A DNA stretch of 64,000 nt, from the NCBI GenBank assembly GCA_013397455.1, contig VYZB01000240.1, forward strand, positions 364,623 through 428,622, in the 5' to 3' direction. Below, piece after piece: positions 18,106 to 32,397 of the stretch. The stretch is from Crotophaga sulcirostris (lineage: Eukaryota; Chordata; Aves; Cuculiformes; Crotophagidae). A program made the position numbers and the translations under genes. Below the pieces are notes generated by a model. The model was given only the letters and a program-made list of their open reading frames with translations. It was not told the DNA's origin and did not search any database. Every line of letters starts with the position of its first letter. Positions within the stretch are counted from its first letter, which is position 1.

Positions 18106-20790
18106 AACAGCTTCATCCCCCTCCATAAGGTACCACGGTGATGTATGATCTGTGCAGTCCACACCCCATGGCACAGGCTTTTCTATAAGCTTTCCAAACA
18201 TACCAGGGTGAGGCGATGCTTGCAGATGCGGTATTTTCTCTGGTGGCATCTTTCCACAGTCATCTGAAAGCCGCTAAGGGAATTTTGGAAGCTGATTTCC
18301 AGCCATAATTCTCTTGGCCAACTCTGCACTGGCCTTTAATTTTAATAAATTTGGCGACATCCATTTATTTAACGTTTTGCAAAGCAGGGTCTGCATTTGC
18401 TCAGAGAAAATGAGAGTTGAAGGATGGTAAAATGCCTTCATAAATTGGAAGTTAAATTAAGAAATTGTTTTAAAAGCACTGAGCCCTGTTAGCTCCATGT
18501 AGTGGTTTCACTTATGGCATTGTGAGCATTGTGGTACCCGTTGGAGGCGCGGACAATTGAGGAGGCACAGGGAGTGGGGTGGATTGTTTTGTGGGTGTTT
18601 CTGGCCTTTTTGAGCCTGTTGTTGTTTGCAGTTGGAATGTCATAATAGATTCATTCCTTGTTTCCTTCCTTTTTACCAACAAGTCTTAATTTTGGAAAAT
18701 TTCAGCAATTGAGCGTGTTGCATGTAAGCATTGAGTGTTGGTATGTAAGCAGCTTCTGGAAGTTTTCTCATATGTTTGATCATATCAGTGTTATTCCAGG
18801 ACAGTCCCTGCAGTGGAGAACCTCCTGATACAATATTTTATTTTTTTTTTTATTTATATCTTCCAATTACTAATGGTAGCTGCAGCTTTGTCTCCACTGA
18901 GACATCCATCACATTAATTTATTTAAGTTATTATTTTTTTAAGTGTAAGCTGTTTTGCTTTGCTCCCCAGCGTCCCAGGATGAGATTAGAGATTGGGTGC
19001 TGTGGTAGACACTAAGCATATTTTCAGGGGGTGCTGGGGCACCCCTGAGATTCACAGATAGATGCTCTGAAGAGCAGTCCAGGGCATATTAGTGTGGTGC
19101 CTCCCTTGCACAGATGACTGGTGAAGCCTGGTGGCTTCTCTGAGCGGCACTTCATGGCCAGGCACTGCTGGGCAGGATGAAGCTACCGGGCCATTGAAAT
19201 CCTGGCTCTTTCTTGAGATGTTGCAGTCTTTGGGCCTTTGTGGCTGGGTAACAGCAATCTTTCTCGCATCTTAACACCACCTTAGGCTTTGGACATGCCC
19301 CTCCAGATACTTCTTGTTGACCTGGGAAAGAATTTTTCTTTATAGTAAATGTGTTGTAAGACTTTCTGTTGTTTAAAGGCGTCCGAGTCCCTACCTTCAT
19401 CAAAGCAACCTATAAAGCCTCCTATAAATATTACCTAGGCAAGCAGAAGTTTCCAATTACCCTTGCTTTGCTCCTAGTATCAGTTCCTATAATTACCAGC
19501 CTCCGTTAGTGCAACTTTCTTACAGCCAAAACATCAAAGCAGAAGTTCTTTACCTCAACTGGTGACTGCCACCAGTCTAGAGGTGGTGGGTCATCTGCTC
19601 TTTCCCTGTCTGCTTCAGCAGCCCATGGCACAACACCGCAGCGTCCTGTCCGAATCATTCAAACCAGAACTGTAGCCTGAAGGGCATCTGTGAAATATGT
19701 AAGCTGAGCATTATTTTTAACTCAGTAGCCTGAGAGACTGTCTAACCCCTCTTGCTGGGAGTTGTTCTTGCTGGGTGTTCAGTGCACTTTGGGCTTAGTC
19801 CATAAACCTTTGGTTTAGTGATAACCCTAAATATTTCATGCATCGTAGACTATGAATGATGCAAAGATGTTAGAGAAACCCCTTGTGCCAATGCAAACAA
19901 CTCTAGGAAGATTTTCTGTTCCCATTGCTGGTGCATGAACCTTGCTCCTCTTCACTCTGCCTATGTGTCCGTGCATTAAGGGAGGCCAAAAGAAATGAGG
20001 TGCAGGTGAATATGAATCCCATAATGCTATGCTATCCTAAGACAAAATATAGGACGGTTAAAGGTTGTTTGTGTGTTCAGAGCTCTGTTACACTGCAAGA
20101 AGCAATGTGTTCACTGAACTCGTGCGGATTTGTGTTTGCTTCCCAGTAGAGAGCATTTAAAATACCACGGAAACGTGGCGAGTACGTGTCATTCCACTCT
20201 GAACCAGCACAGAATTCACTGGGCAGGCTTGGCTGGACATCCTTTCACATGGGATCCTCTTTAGCGTCCAATGGGAATATGGACAACACCACCCTGCCAC
20301 TTGGAATAAATGACTTAATTTGTGATGCATTCATTTCCAAGGTCAGTGAAAATGGTAAATACGCTGGCAAATGGGATTTCAATGGGTGTCCGCTCTGAAT
20401 TTGGCTCTTCTGATGTTCCTTTTCTCTGGTATGAAAAATGATTCACCCGGCTTTGAAGTAACCGATCTTGTTAGCATGGGTCAGATGTTTAAACATAACT
20501 GAGGATATTATATTGTCTAACTAAATAAAGGCATCTGGTGAGCATATCATTCTGCAGATAGGTTTCCGTGGAAAACAGTTTATATGCCATGAATGTCATC
20601 AGAAGATTAGATTACAAATCGGATGGATCTTGTGTTCTTCTAGAGGCCATCTCTCTTTAAAATGAGGTTTAGGCTAATAGATGGAGTTGGCTAAATAGCC
20701 CTGGCTGCCTGGGTGCCCATTTGGCTCTGAGCAGCCAAATTGGGTCTACAGCCCCACTCTTGCCTGCAGCGTTTGCAAGAAGAGTTTCTT
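18106..20790. other. Intergenic, no gene seen; AT-rich blocks
   Basis: Unique DNA. Stretches at about 18300-18480 and 20200-20420 have the even, low-CpG AT-rich look of conserved non-coding DNA, but this is an impression without alignment. A T-run lies at about 18838-18852. No mobile element or RNA gene is recognised. Confidence 0.5.
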
Positions 20791-20880
20791 TAGTTTAGTA
20801 GTGGGCAGATACGATTGGACTCGATGATCTCAAAGCTCTTTTCCAACCAGATGATTCTATGTTTCTATGATTCTATAAGA
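20791..20880 (+). mobile_element. CR1 3' end fragment, second subfamily
   Basis: Reads ATTGGACTCGATGATCTCAA, CTTTTCCAACCAGATGATTC and the tail TATGTTTCTATGATTCTATA. This is the CR1 subfamily type with TTGGACTCGATGATCTCAAAG, distinct from the GGAACTGGATGATC type. It is severely 5'-truncated, to about 90 bases. Confidence 0.88.
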
Positions 20881-23800
20881 CATTCTTAACATTTCTGTCC
20901 AGGTGACTCTAGGTGTGCGTCGTTGCATCAGCATTTTCTTTTTCAAGTGTCTCAAGATGCCTTTTGCCTTCTTTGTAGCCAGCAACAAGAAAGGAGAGAG
21001 AGTGATGAGCTGTCTAGCTTGACGTGGCTCAGGCACATGCAGTGCTCAGGTTTCGTGGGTAGATAAGAGCATGGAAGCCTCCAGACCCATTTTCTTAATC
21101 ACTTGGGTTTTTTCCTTCAAAACACCTTCCCCCTCTCTACCCAGACTTTCCCAAGACCAAGCTGGGCCGCTGTGGGCAACTGCTCTGTGTGATTCACCTC
21201 CATCAGGAATGTGTGATGCCAGCATGCGGGATGTCCAAGGCTGGCGATTCATTTCCCTGAAGCCACCAAGCTCTGGCGTTGGTTTGTCACCACTAGGGGC
21301 AGGGAGAAAGGATTTTTCTTCAAACTACCCCAAATACTGAAGTCCCTACATGTTTCAGCTATTACTCACGTTCTCTTAAAACAGAAGTAACCCTTGAAAG
21401 GATGGGTCTGAGCCTCCCTTCATGCGAGTTGACATGATCCATTGAAAAAGCGAAACCAATTTGAACCAAAAGATTTTAATTAGTTCAGGAATTTAAAAGC
21501 CCAGTGGAAAACTGTGCTCGGGCAAACACTGTTTTGTTTTGATGTCTGAGACAGTACTGTGCCTTTCATTCTTGTTTATGAACTGCCTCCCCTATCCACC
21601 TTCACATCTGACAAGGAGCTGTGAATCATGGGCCCTTCAAGCTTGCGGCAGTCGGAAGGATTATATCTGTAATGGGAGGGCAGCAGGTCCCTAAGCAGTG
21701 CTGAAAGTCCCCCTGTGTAACACAACACCACAGGATGGAGATGGCCCAGGGTTTTTTGGGTGTCCAGACAGATGGGAGGCATGCAGCATTTGCTTTTTGG
21801 GTGGCTTGTGGAACTTTTGTCAGGCAGCAATCCAGCAGAAGCTGGTCTCCTCCTGGTGCTGCCAAGATCCAGGAGTTAATTCTTATTCCATGAGAAGGCC
21901 AGAGCTTGCATCCAACCAGTTCCCTGGGGTGCAGAGAAAGAAACTCTCTGAGAAATAAACACAGACACAAACAAGCACCAGACTTGGCACGCGGCTTCGC
22001 AGGCAATGGGAATATCTTTTAGATTCCTGCCGAGGTAATTGGACTGCAAGGAAGCTTCTCTGCTCTGCCCTTTGGCTCCCAGGGAGGGTCCGCATGCCAA
22101 AACGCTTTGTGGTCCCTTGAGCCACGCCTGGGCTGGACCCTGTGCTCCTGCTCAGTCCATTCCACCCCAGCACTCGCTTGCTGCATTCCTTGTCTAACCT
22201 ATTCCCAGGGATGTGCGTTGAACCTTCTCCCCAGTAAACCCACCCTCTTCTCATGCATTTTATTCCAATTCCTGGTGTTCCTCATGAGAAAGCTTCCCTA
22301 AATCTCCCTTACGTCATCTTAGACCTACTGAGCTTGTCCTTTCTTGGGGTCTTTTCCATAGCTGGGGTGGGATCTGGTCCTGGCTTGCAGGTACTGCTGT
22401 GTGAGATCATGGCTCTCCTGAGCCTTCCTTCACACCTTTGCATTGCTCCAAGCTTTTCTTGGAATGCAAGACCCAGCCCCAGATCTTACCTGTACTGAGC
22501 AATATGCCAGCACTGAATAATAAGCTGGAGCCTGGATGCTTTCCCCTACAATGACATTATTCTGCAAGGTAAACTTGCCAATGTTTTTCAGGTTTTCAGA
22601 AATCATAGGAATATGGACTCCTCCCCCACCTTACAAACTCTGTCTTTCTGAGCTATTGTGTTTTCTCACACCTTCCTTTTGGTTCCTGCAGCTTTACAAC
22701 TACTTTGCAAATTTTAAAATGCTTGCCTAGTTTTCTCCCTGATTAGGAGGGAGAGGAACTTTACTCCTTACCCCTAAGCTGCAGCATTTTGCCAGGTGAA
22801 AAATCACTGAGGCCCAGTTGTTCGATGTGTTGCCACAGGCAGCATCCTTAGCATGTGGTGAACTTGGTGGTCTGATAGCAACACCTTAGAGGAAAGCAAA
22901 AATGTCTGTCTGTACATGGAGTTAAATAGCTGCAGTGCTCAATTACAGTCAGATTACAGTTTGATAGTGAATTTCTTCTGATTTTACTCTCTGTCTCACA
23001 TGAAAGGATACAGGCTAATATTTCTCTGTATTTCCCTGGCTTCCTTCTCATCTAGTATTGATGAATCTCATTTCAAAAACCAGTTTCAAGTGTAAATGGA
23101 AGCCCGCCCATGCGTGGGGCAAGAAAAATGATTTTTTAAGTGGCAATAAAAAGGATTTAACTATGCAGAGTCTAGCAAATACTCACTTTGGGAAACAAAT
23201 GGCTGTTTTGCAGCTCAGTCTGGAGATGCGTTTTAAAAATAGATCTTCACCAAAAGTGAAAGGCAGTTTATTTCTCATGGATCATTCTTCAGGAAGGAAC
23301 AGTTTTCCTCAGGACTGTCTGTGTCCGAGAAGCTAAACCATGCTTCATGCCAAGCAAGGCAAGTTACACCCTATGGTTTTTGAATTACAAATGGGAAATC
23401 CATACTGGTTTGGAACAAACAGCACTGGCCATTAGACAGTCTATTTGGTTACCCTTTGGTTACAACTGCATAAGGAACAGCTCTAGTGGAAAAAAAAGAA
23501 GCAGCAGTAACAGTCAATCGTCACTTTTTTTTTTTCCCCACTGCCTGGAAAACTTGGAGTTTTATGGCCTACAAACCACAAATTAGAATTGCAGGCAACA
23601 GATAAAGCTTCGCTATAAATCCAGCTAATGCCAGTGCCTCTTGGTGACTGCAAGGAGCCCCTGGGCAGTTATTGCCTAAATGGGTCCTTTCCAACCAGCC
23701 AGGATCACCAGATGGGTCTGGACCCCTTTGGAATGAAAGAGCATCCCTGGCGCAATAGCAACTGCCACTTTGAGGACCACCCCCCAGCAGCAAGGGTACC

Positions 23801-26219
23801 TGGGTAGGGGAAAACGAGGAAACTGCTGCTGCCCCTGTGATCAGCATCTGCCATCCCAGTAAGTCTTAAAGGGCTCCTTCAGGATTCCCCCAACCTCCAT
23901 TTTCTCCCAGGAGCCAGCCCCAAACCTGTCCTGTCTCTTCCTTCCTCGGGAGAGCAGATTGCTTGGCCAGGTAAGAAGACTTGAGCCAGCTTGTCAACAG
24001 AAAATCAATCTCTGTGCTTAATTGTCCTTTCTCTTTGAAACTTTTCTCTCATATCTGACCCAGACCCACCTGGCTGCAGTTTAAGCTGGTGCTCTGCTCT
24101 TCACCGTGCCACGCTGCAGGGGAAGGACACAACCCTCCCCAAGTTTCTCGTGCGCAGGGGCCGGGAAAAGGTCGCTGGATGGAAAAAACGTTTCAGACGT
24201 TTTGGGTTGGATTCAATTGCTCAAAGATGTTGCCACTTCAGGACTGAGGGTGAGTTAAGCTGCCAAGTCTCCCACCGCTGCTCTAGAAGGATACAGGACC
24301 TCTGTCACATCTGCCAGTACCACTGCCCTGAGTAACCCAGAGGAGTTCCATGCATGAGACTGCCATGTTTAACAAGGAAACCAAAAGGTCTCAGGTTGCT
24401 TTGGATGTTTTCAATGTCTGCCCATGGTGTTTATTCACAGCTTAGGTGGCTTCCAACATGGAACAGGAACAGCCTCAGGCAGCAGCTGATCTTCCAGGAA
24501 CTGAGAGGGTGGTAGGAAGCACCCTACCACTACCAGATGCATCTGAGACATCATAACTGGGACCTTGTGGTGTCTTGGTCTGATCCCGTCCAAGGCTACT
24601 GAGGAGCACAGACCACAGTTTTGACTTTTGCATTCCTGCTTAGGTAGGCACGTTCAGAGTTCTTAAATGTCTTGGGGTATCAGGGGAATGTATGCTCCTG
24701 TATCACTGATGAACATTGGGAAAACCTGTCCCCTCCTAAGCCAACAGGACTGTAGTCTGAACCGGTACATTTTGTTGTTGAAGATATTTGATGTGTGGAG
24801 TCCTGCTGGCTTCTCTTTGCCGTTTGAGCTGAGAACTCAAAATCTTGAGTTCCAATGGGTGGAAGTGCTGAGTTAATCCTTGCTATTAAGGAGGAGCTCA
24901 CAACCTTCTTCTTTCATTGATTCTTGGTAACCAGAGGAGACGTGCAGGGCAGTATGACGCCTTTTCCCACCTGGGGAGTCTGCAGAATAGTTTTTCTTAG
25001 GTATTCATGGGAGGCAGACAAGGATGTCAGAGGAGCAACAGGGGAAGTCTGAGACCTTGCATCCTGGCTTGGACTGGTCAAGGCACAAGTTCTGTTGCTC
25101 CCAAACACATTTGGTCTCCTGAGATCTCTTTCGGATCGAAGGCAGATCTTCAAATGGGTACAGAGCCATTTCAGAGCCTCCCATAATAATTCTTAATCAT
25201 TCTTAAAAGTACTTATTTAGAAAATAAAAAAGAAATGTGCTTTTTTCCTTTATCTCCATGCCAACAATAGAGATGGAGTATGGCTTACAGGCAAATGTAT
25301 TTCATAACCCTTCAGGATATCTTCTTTCTTCTTTAAAATGTTTTTAATAGAGGTGTTCCTGGCGACTCCCCAGGATTTGAAAGACAGGTTTGCAAGTAAA
25401 GTCCACCCAAGATCCATAGCAATAAGATTGTGATTTCACTGGTTGACTTGGGAACTAATGCAAGGGGCAGGCTCTGTGTGTCACTTATACACATTTCTTC
25501 ATTTTTATTTCCCATTAACCATCACCATTAGCAATTGCACTCTAACAAGCAAATAAACAAATAAGTGCTTTTAAATACTGGAGTTTTATTCTGTCCTTTC
25601 AACCATGAATAATTACGAAATAATAACCAAAGTCTGGCTTCACTCGGCAAATGCTTCCAGGTTTTGTTTTCTTTTGAAATAATTTTGGGTTCCAGCAGTC
25701 CCACTTCCCTCTTACGCCCCCATTTTTATTTTTTGGAGGCAATTTCAGTTGGTCACATTTACCGATGCCTGGCACAGCACCATCAGAAAGCGTGTGAGCT
25801 TCTTTAATGCATTTCGTCTTTACAGTGAACCTTTTCCCTGCCTTTGCTAATAGCCTGAGCACGCAACTTTTCGAAGCATATGTGGTCCCAAAATACACCC
25901 CGCTGCAAAAGCAGGAACATCTGCTGGCAACACGCAGTTTCTCCCACTTAAAATGCAGGCAGGACCTTAAAAAAAGATCCTTTAATCGGGCTAATTGCGT
26001 GTGGTTTAAACCATGTTGAAACTCAGTTCCAAATTCAATGTTAGATTTATGTGCTACAGGCTGGTGTAGAGAGGGTCTTGGATGCGTGGAGGTCAGTGGT
26101 TTGGGTTCACATGAGTTCAGGAAAAAGACAGTTTTTCATTTCAGCTTACCTGGTTTCCCTCTATGCCTTTGCTTTGTCCCCAAGTTTTCATTTGTGCTTT
26201 GGTTTCGCCCCAAAGCAAA
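20881..26219. other. Intergenic, no gene seen
   Basis: Unique DNA of 5.3 kb. Minus-strand open frames of 123-126 codons at 21626-22254 look like chance; they overlap plus-strand frames of similar size and have no recognisable motif. An AT-rich block at about 25560-26020 is a candidate conserved non-coding element. A T-run lies near 23525. No mobile element is recognised. Confidence 0.5.
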
Positions 26220-26348
26220 GTCATAGAATTATGGAATCATAGAATGGTTTGGGCTGGAAGGAACCTTAAAGCCTCTCCAGTTCCAACTCCTCTGCAATGG
26301 GCAGGGGACACCTTCCACTGGATCAGGGTGCTCATAGCCTCAAGTCCA
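26220..26348 (-). mobile_element. CR1 3' end fragment
   Basis: Starts with the reverse-complemented tail TCATAGAATTATGGAATCAT, then GAATGGTTTGGGCTGGAAGG, AATGGGCAGGGGACACCTTC and CACTGGATCAGGGTGCTC. It is truncated after about 130 bases. Confidence 0.94.
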
Positions 26349-29300
26349 AGTCTGCTTAGTTTCGAGCTTAAAAGGGAAAAACTAAGTTTCATTGCTTTTC
26401 ACCCAATGCTGTAAGTCACCTTGAGCTGCCTGGTGCAGGTTTACGGAGGGCAGTGAAACCTTTTGGTGATCAGGCAGGAATATCAAGTTCTTAATGCAGC
26501 CACAAATAAAAACAAATTTCACCTAATTGCACAATAGTACATTTATATGGAGGCAGGAGCTTTTCTTTTGCTTGCAACCCACCTTGCCTGAGTCCCCAGG
26601 TGTCCAAAATGAAGTCTGCCCTTGTTTTACTATTGGAAAACTCACTGGTGCCTTAACATATCATCATACTGCTTGATTCAGGAAAGGCAGGGGTGTCCGA
26701 AGAGAAGCTGGGCTGTTTCATTGCTGACATTTTTACTGTGCTGCATTGTGCAATTCTGTGGGAAATGCTGCTAAGACAGATTCTTTGGGAAGGTTTTATA
26801 CAGGCCCCCATCCGCTACCTTCTCTAATAGCACCCTTCACCTCCCTCTGCCCTGAATTACTCCCTTGTCCCCAGGGATGTCTGTTGGGAATAACACTTAC
26901 CACTTTGATGAGCTGGTAATTTTCCATTTGGTAACTATCTTATATTCCAATTTATCTTTTTTTTTGAAACAATTTTAGAGTTTCCCAAAAGATGTTACTT
27001 GATAATTTTGTGTGAAAGTACACATAGACAGGTTAGAAGGTGGATGCATGCACATTGCGTGTGTTTTGTATGCAATTGAAGTGCTATGGTTATGTGAATA
27101 TCTGTTGTGTACCTTCCTTTTTATTGCTGGAGTCTCTGTGTGTTGTGGCAGACTGGACAGCAACAAGGTATTGTCTGGGTTGCTGCAGAAGGCAAGTGGC
27201 TCAGTGTTTAGGAGAAGCGAAGGAATTTAATTCTGATAACTGGCTTTGTGTTGCAAGTGCTGCACAGCTGCTGTGAGAGCTGTCTCCTCAAGGATGAAGG
27301 AGAGGAGACAGAAGGATTGGGAAATGAGCAGAGTGATGCCATCTAACAGGAACAAATTCTATTTATGTCCCAAACCAAGTTACTAATAATTTAATTGTTT
27401 TATCGAAGTTTGGAGGTGGTCTGGGAAAAGGTTGTATTTATACAGTTATTTTTCTACCTATTTGGCCTTGCAAACCATGACTTCCAGAAGATATGTCATG
27501 AGGATAAGGTGAAAGGTTCTGTTTGTGCATGTTCCCCCTTTACAGAGGCAATGAAGCACCCTGAGGAGAATAAACAACCTTGGGAGCACATTGGTGCTGT
27601 TCGGTGGACATGCTTAGTCTTGGCCTCACAAGTGGATGGATGCTGAGTCCTTGCTCCAATGTGGACTCCCAGAGGAGCCCCCTGAATGATTTAGGGTCCT
27701 TCTGGGTAGACTGAGTGCTGTAAGCCTGGCTGTGCATCCCCCCAGTCTGTGTCTCAGTGAACCTGGGACCTGGTTAGTAGCAGCGTTTGCAGCTAGAAGG
27801 CTGTTGGGGCAGGAGATGAGGCTGGGCAAAGCTTGCGGTCATCGAGAGAAAGTGGGACAATGATAGGTAGAAGGTCTGGCTTGCTTTGTGCCCTCAGAGA
27901 CCGCCTGGACAATGTGCACCCTCCAGACACACAGAGAGAGCACCTGCAGGATGCTAAAGAGCATGGTGATGAGTGCTGGGATAACTCAGCTGTCACCTTT
28001 CCCACCACATGCATTTTCCTGTGCTGCTGCACAGGGGGAGCAGGGCAGAAATACTTCTGCAATGATGAAATGCTGCAGATTCAAGCTGTAAAACAAAAGT
28101 GCAGAAAAGGCCTGGATATTGCAGCCAAAGGCATGGGGACATGCTTCAGAAATGCCTTTGTTTATGCTGGGCTCTTGATCTCAGATACAGCTCTGTGCTC
28201 CTCTTCCCTTGCCACAAGGATGAGGGCATGTCTCGGTTGGAGGGAAGAGTCCTGGCTTGTCTCAGGCTGGGCAGGGCCTGTTTTCTTCTTCTCTGGAAGC
28301 CTCTCTTGGTGCAAAACCTGCTCTGCTCCCTGCCACATAGGTGCAAAGCTCATCCCATGCTTCAGGTGTTAAGATGGGGCATTTGCTTTATTGCAGGATG
28401 AGGTGAGGTCCCCATTCCTCAGCCAGCACCCAAGGAGGAATCCCACTCAATCATTCCTACAAGGATGGATCCACAAGTGTCTCTGGTAAGTTATTTTATG
28501 TCACAGGTCTTCTGATCTGTTCCTTCTCACTGGGAACAAGGAGAAGTGCTTGGCACTCAGTCTTGAGGCAGTACCACAGCACAGTAATGCCATGCAGTGA
28601 AAGTTGAGAATAGCATTATATGAATCTACAATAATTTTATGATTCTACGATAAACCTCATTATCACATCCTAAGGAACAGGGATACCAAAGAGCAGAGTT
28701 AGGTCTTAGGTGAAATTAAGGCCATCTAAGTTCCCTTGTATCTGCAAAGGACTCCAGCCAGGCAGCTAGATAGCCACAAGGAAGGGCTCTGATGGTCATG
28801 GGTTGACCTGAGCCATGCACAGGCAGAAACCAGGCTTAGGTCTGATTTACAGGGCAATTCTTTCCTTTATCTGATGCAGTATGATGGCAGCTGTGTTCCT
28901 CCATAGCATGACTATTTGTATGTGTTCACTCTTTCACATTTTTTAGGAGCCCTGATGGGTTTGGATTCTGGAAGGCGCTTCCTTTGAGACCCCAACAGTT
29001 TCAAGGCTGCTGGAGCACTGGCTAGAAGCAGCTGACTCTATATCTTCAGTAGTTTTCTGTGTCTCCAGTCTGCCTATGTTTCTGCTTACTGGGGAATGGT
29101 TGTGGTTGTCAACACACACAGTTTACACTCTCCCTGCCCAGCTGTGGATATCCCCACTGAGATCAGTGTTGGTAGAGCACACCAAGGGATTTGGTTGTAG
29201 CTGACTTCAAATGAGTATTGTGTTTGCCTTCAGAAATCTCTCCCTTTCCCCTCCTTCTTCCTTTGTGCAGGTCCTTGCTCAGAGTCAGTTTTCTGGCCAG

Positions 29301-32300
29301 CTGCAGTCTAATGTTTACCCAGCTGGGATGCATAAATTTCCTTTCTGTCTCTCTGCTGCACCATGTTCATTCATGGGCCAGCAGCAATGTCCTCCCTGCT
29401 TCGTCCACATCAGCTTCTGACCGAGTTGTCTGCTGGCAAACTGACACTGAAGTCAGGGTGAACACAAATATTTTCTCCTGCAACAGGGGGACTGAGCTGT
29501 CTTTGTCCTGAGAGAGCCTGGTGGGCCTTGGTCAACTTTCCAACATGGAGCATCAAGCACCACGTGCAGCAAGGACCTGAGGGTAGGAGGAACCTCATCA
29601 TCACATCGTAAGGCACAAAGAGACGAAATAAGGCAGCCTCTATTTCACAGAAGCCTGCTGTTTCTTAGGTGTTATTTATTTGCAAACAGTAGAAGGCAGT
29701 GAATTTTGACATGACACATTTTCTGTGTCATGTTCACTTCAATACCAAAGGAGAAAAGGAAGGAATATGGAATATTTGTCAAGCTCAGGAAAAAACAATT
29801 CTTCTTCCAGCATTTTCTTTTTTTTTCTGCTTCCTTTGCTCTAGTAGGCACGTCCCTTACTCTTCTTTCCTTCCTGGGACATCAGGAGTTCTCTTGGTTT
29901 TTAAGGTTCCAGAGGTGTATCCTTGGCTGGTCCCAGTTGTGGGACACTTATTTGGTTCAGGACAGCTCTGAATATCCCTTCTGCTCTGACACAGATATCT
30001 TGCTGCTGCAGGCTGCCAGATCCCAAACTTGCAGGGAGAAGCCTGTATTTTAAGCCTTCTGAGGTTTTTTGGGACCTCCTGGACCCAGCCACATGGTTTG
30101 GGGGACCTTCTGTTTCAAAAAAAACATTTATGGTGCAAAGCATACACAAGAATGTATTTCAAGGTACTTCCCACCAAGAACTTTATTTTTTGGTGATTTG
30201 CAGCAGTAATAAGGCAGTGTTATGAGAAGGTGCTTCTGAAAGAGAGGAAGATTGAATTAAAGGATGATCGATGTTGAAGCCTTGCAGCCAACAGGGGAAT
30301 GAATCCAGTGCCTGGAAGAAAAAATACTATTAATAATTATAAGAAGAATATGAAGATGGCCAAAATAAAAAATGTGTTCTGGAATCCTCCAAAAATATTA
30401 CAAAAGAAATGCCAAACCTAACAAGTGAAGTAAAGCTCTTAGGGCAGGGTGAAGGAAGGGAAATTAAAACAGTGAGAGGAGTTTCAGATGGGACCTCGCC
30501 TAGGGCGACACTGTGGCCTCATGAGTTCAGTTCTTTTCTGAGTTCAAGAGCATCCAGGAGTATTTGATAATGTTTGAAGTTCTCCAGCATGGCCTGATTG
30601 CTGCATCAGTTCCTGCCAATAAAGTAAGCAATAGTGAATGAACGCTGCTGAGATTTGGACCTATCAGCTCCGAAGTGGACATCGGAGCCGGGATTTTCAG
30701 AGTAGCTGGAGAAAAGGTGATACCTGGACTCTACTGTCACTCTTCACTGAATAGTGGCATGAGGGCTTGCTTCTGTTCTGGTTTTGCTAGTCTGGGGTGG
30801 GCTGGAGTGATCTGCTTGCCTCCTTCATCTGTAGAAAGTACAAAGACTCTTGGGACAGGACTTAAATACAGAAGCATTGCTAATGTCTGCTTTAAAAAAA
30901 TAGCACAGACCCTATGGATTAGTGCTAGTGCCACAGGCGGTTGCAGGGCTGAGTTTGCCAGCTCCCATTTTTCTTCCTTCTGATGCATTTCGAGTTTCTC
31001 AGCTGTGCTCTTTGTAGTGTCTCGCTCCGAGAGGGAAGGCAGCGCCCTGACCACACACAGGCTTCAGGCTCCCCGGCGAGCCCCTAGGAGCATCCCAGGC
31101 AGTGAACAACCAGCACTGCCGAGCCCACCAACCACTCCGAGCACCCAGGGTCAGCAACAGCTGTCCAAACAGATGCACGTGTGTGTTGAGACCGATGGAA
31201 GAAGACCCAACAGAACCAGAGAACTCCTCGGCTCCAGAGGCAATGCAGTAGCTCTCTGCACCTGCCCTTCTCCTTTGCCATACCTTCCCCAGCTGCTCCA
31301 CTTCACCCCTGGTTTGTTTTCTTCCTCTCCTTTCCTTAGGTGGTTCTAGTCTCTGTTCAAGCATTGATCTCCACCTCAGAAATACTGCTTGGTCTTTCAA
31401 AAGCATCTGAGAATGTGTCCTTCCTCCAGAATTAACTCAGCTTTCATGAAGAGGATGTCCCATTCCCCGTCCAAGCCCTTCAACCCATGCCAGGATACTG
31501 AGCTAGGAGTCAGAAGCAGTAGGCAAGCACCACTTTTCTTGTATTTTGTATATTTTCAGCTATAATTTCTCTTCCATGTTTTACTCTTCCCTACAGGAGT
31601 TATGTCTTACTCCAAGGATCCCCTCCTTTGCTGGGATGTTTCTATTTCCCATATAAAAAGCAGCTCCCTCAAAAAATAAGATGGGAGCTAGGTGCTCTTT
31701 CTTGCTTTAGTCAGACATGCTGGAGCTGGGTACAGAGTACACATTCATTCATCCCATCTGATACATTTGTTTCTCGTTTAGATCTATTCAAAACGAGACC
31801 CAGTGCGGACATCTGTCTTATTACCCAACAGTAGGCTAAAAAAAATAAACTCTGCTGGCTCTGTGGGAGGGATGTCGATAAATGGCAGCTGGATGCAGAA
31901 GTGGACTTCCAGAAGCTTTCATCCATGAACGAAGTAATGAGACTCAGTGTGGACAAAGTCCATTCCATGCTCTTGCATCTTCCGTAGCAGTGGGGGAGTT
32001 GGACACCACCTTCTCCTCAATTAGAGAGGTTTGTCCATAATCCCAAGTGGACTGAACCTCAAAAGGGTTTCTCTGTCATGACTTGGAGGATACCAGTGCA
32101 CCTCAATTGCCCTGGGCAGCCTCATCAGGGGTCCATCAGGGATGGACCGGTGCTCCATCTCCTGTCCATGCTGGCTGGACTCCTGGTTGGGTCCTGGTGT
32201 TTTCCATCCCTTTGCCTTGTCTAGAACTGTCATTGCCAGCACTCTGCTCTGCACCACTGCATGCAGGTGCTCTGGCAGAGCGTGCTTTTGGTGTGGGGTC

Positions 32301-32397
32301 CACCTGCACCACGGTCCCTCTTGGTTCTTGGCTTGTCCTTCTGCATGGGACAGTCCCCTTCTTACAGCTTGCTGACAGTCTGCAGTGTCAGGCAGGA
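26349..32397. other. Intergenic, no gene seen
   Basis: Unique DNA of 6 kb. The longest open frame (27833-28372, 179 codons) contains short hydrophobic and Cys-rich stretches, but it has no domain, is covered by frames on both strands and I treat it as chance. A 135-codon minus-strand frame at 30999-31406 is similar. No mobile element is recognised with confidence. Confidence 0.5.

Noticed and set aside
21286..21304. CTCF-like site CACCACTAGGGGCAGGG
   Set aside because: It has one G fewer than the usual CCACTAGGGGGCAG core, so I do not call it without matrix scoring.
27833..28372. 179-codon plus-strand frame
   Set aside because: No domain, no codon-use contrast, overlapping frames on both strands and no splice or poly(A) context.
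28620..28655. ATTTTATGATTCTACGAT as a CR1 tail
   Set aside because: No CR1 body sequence precedes it. The match is only to the low-complexity tail.
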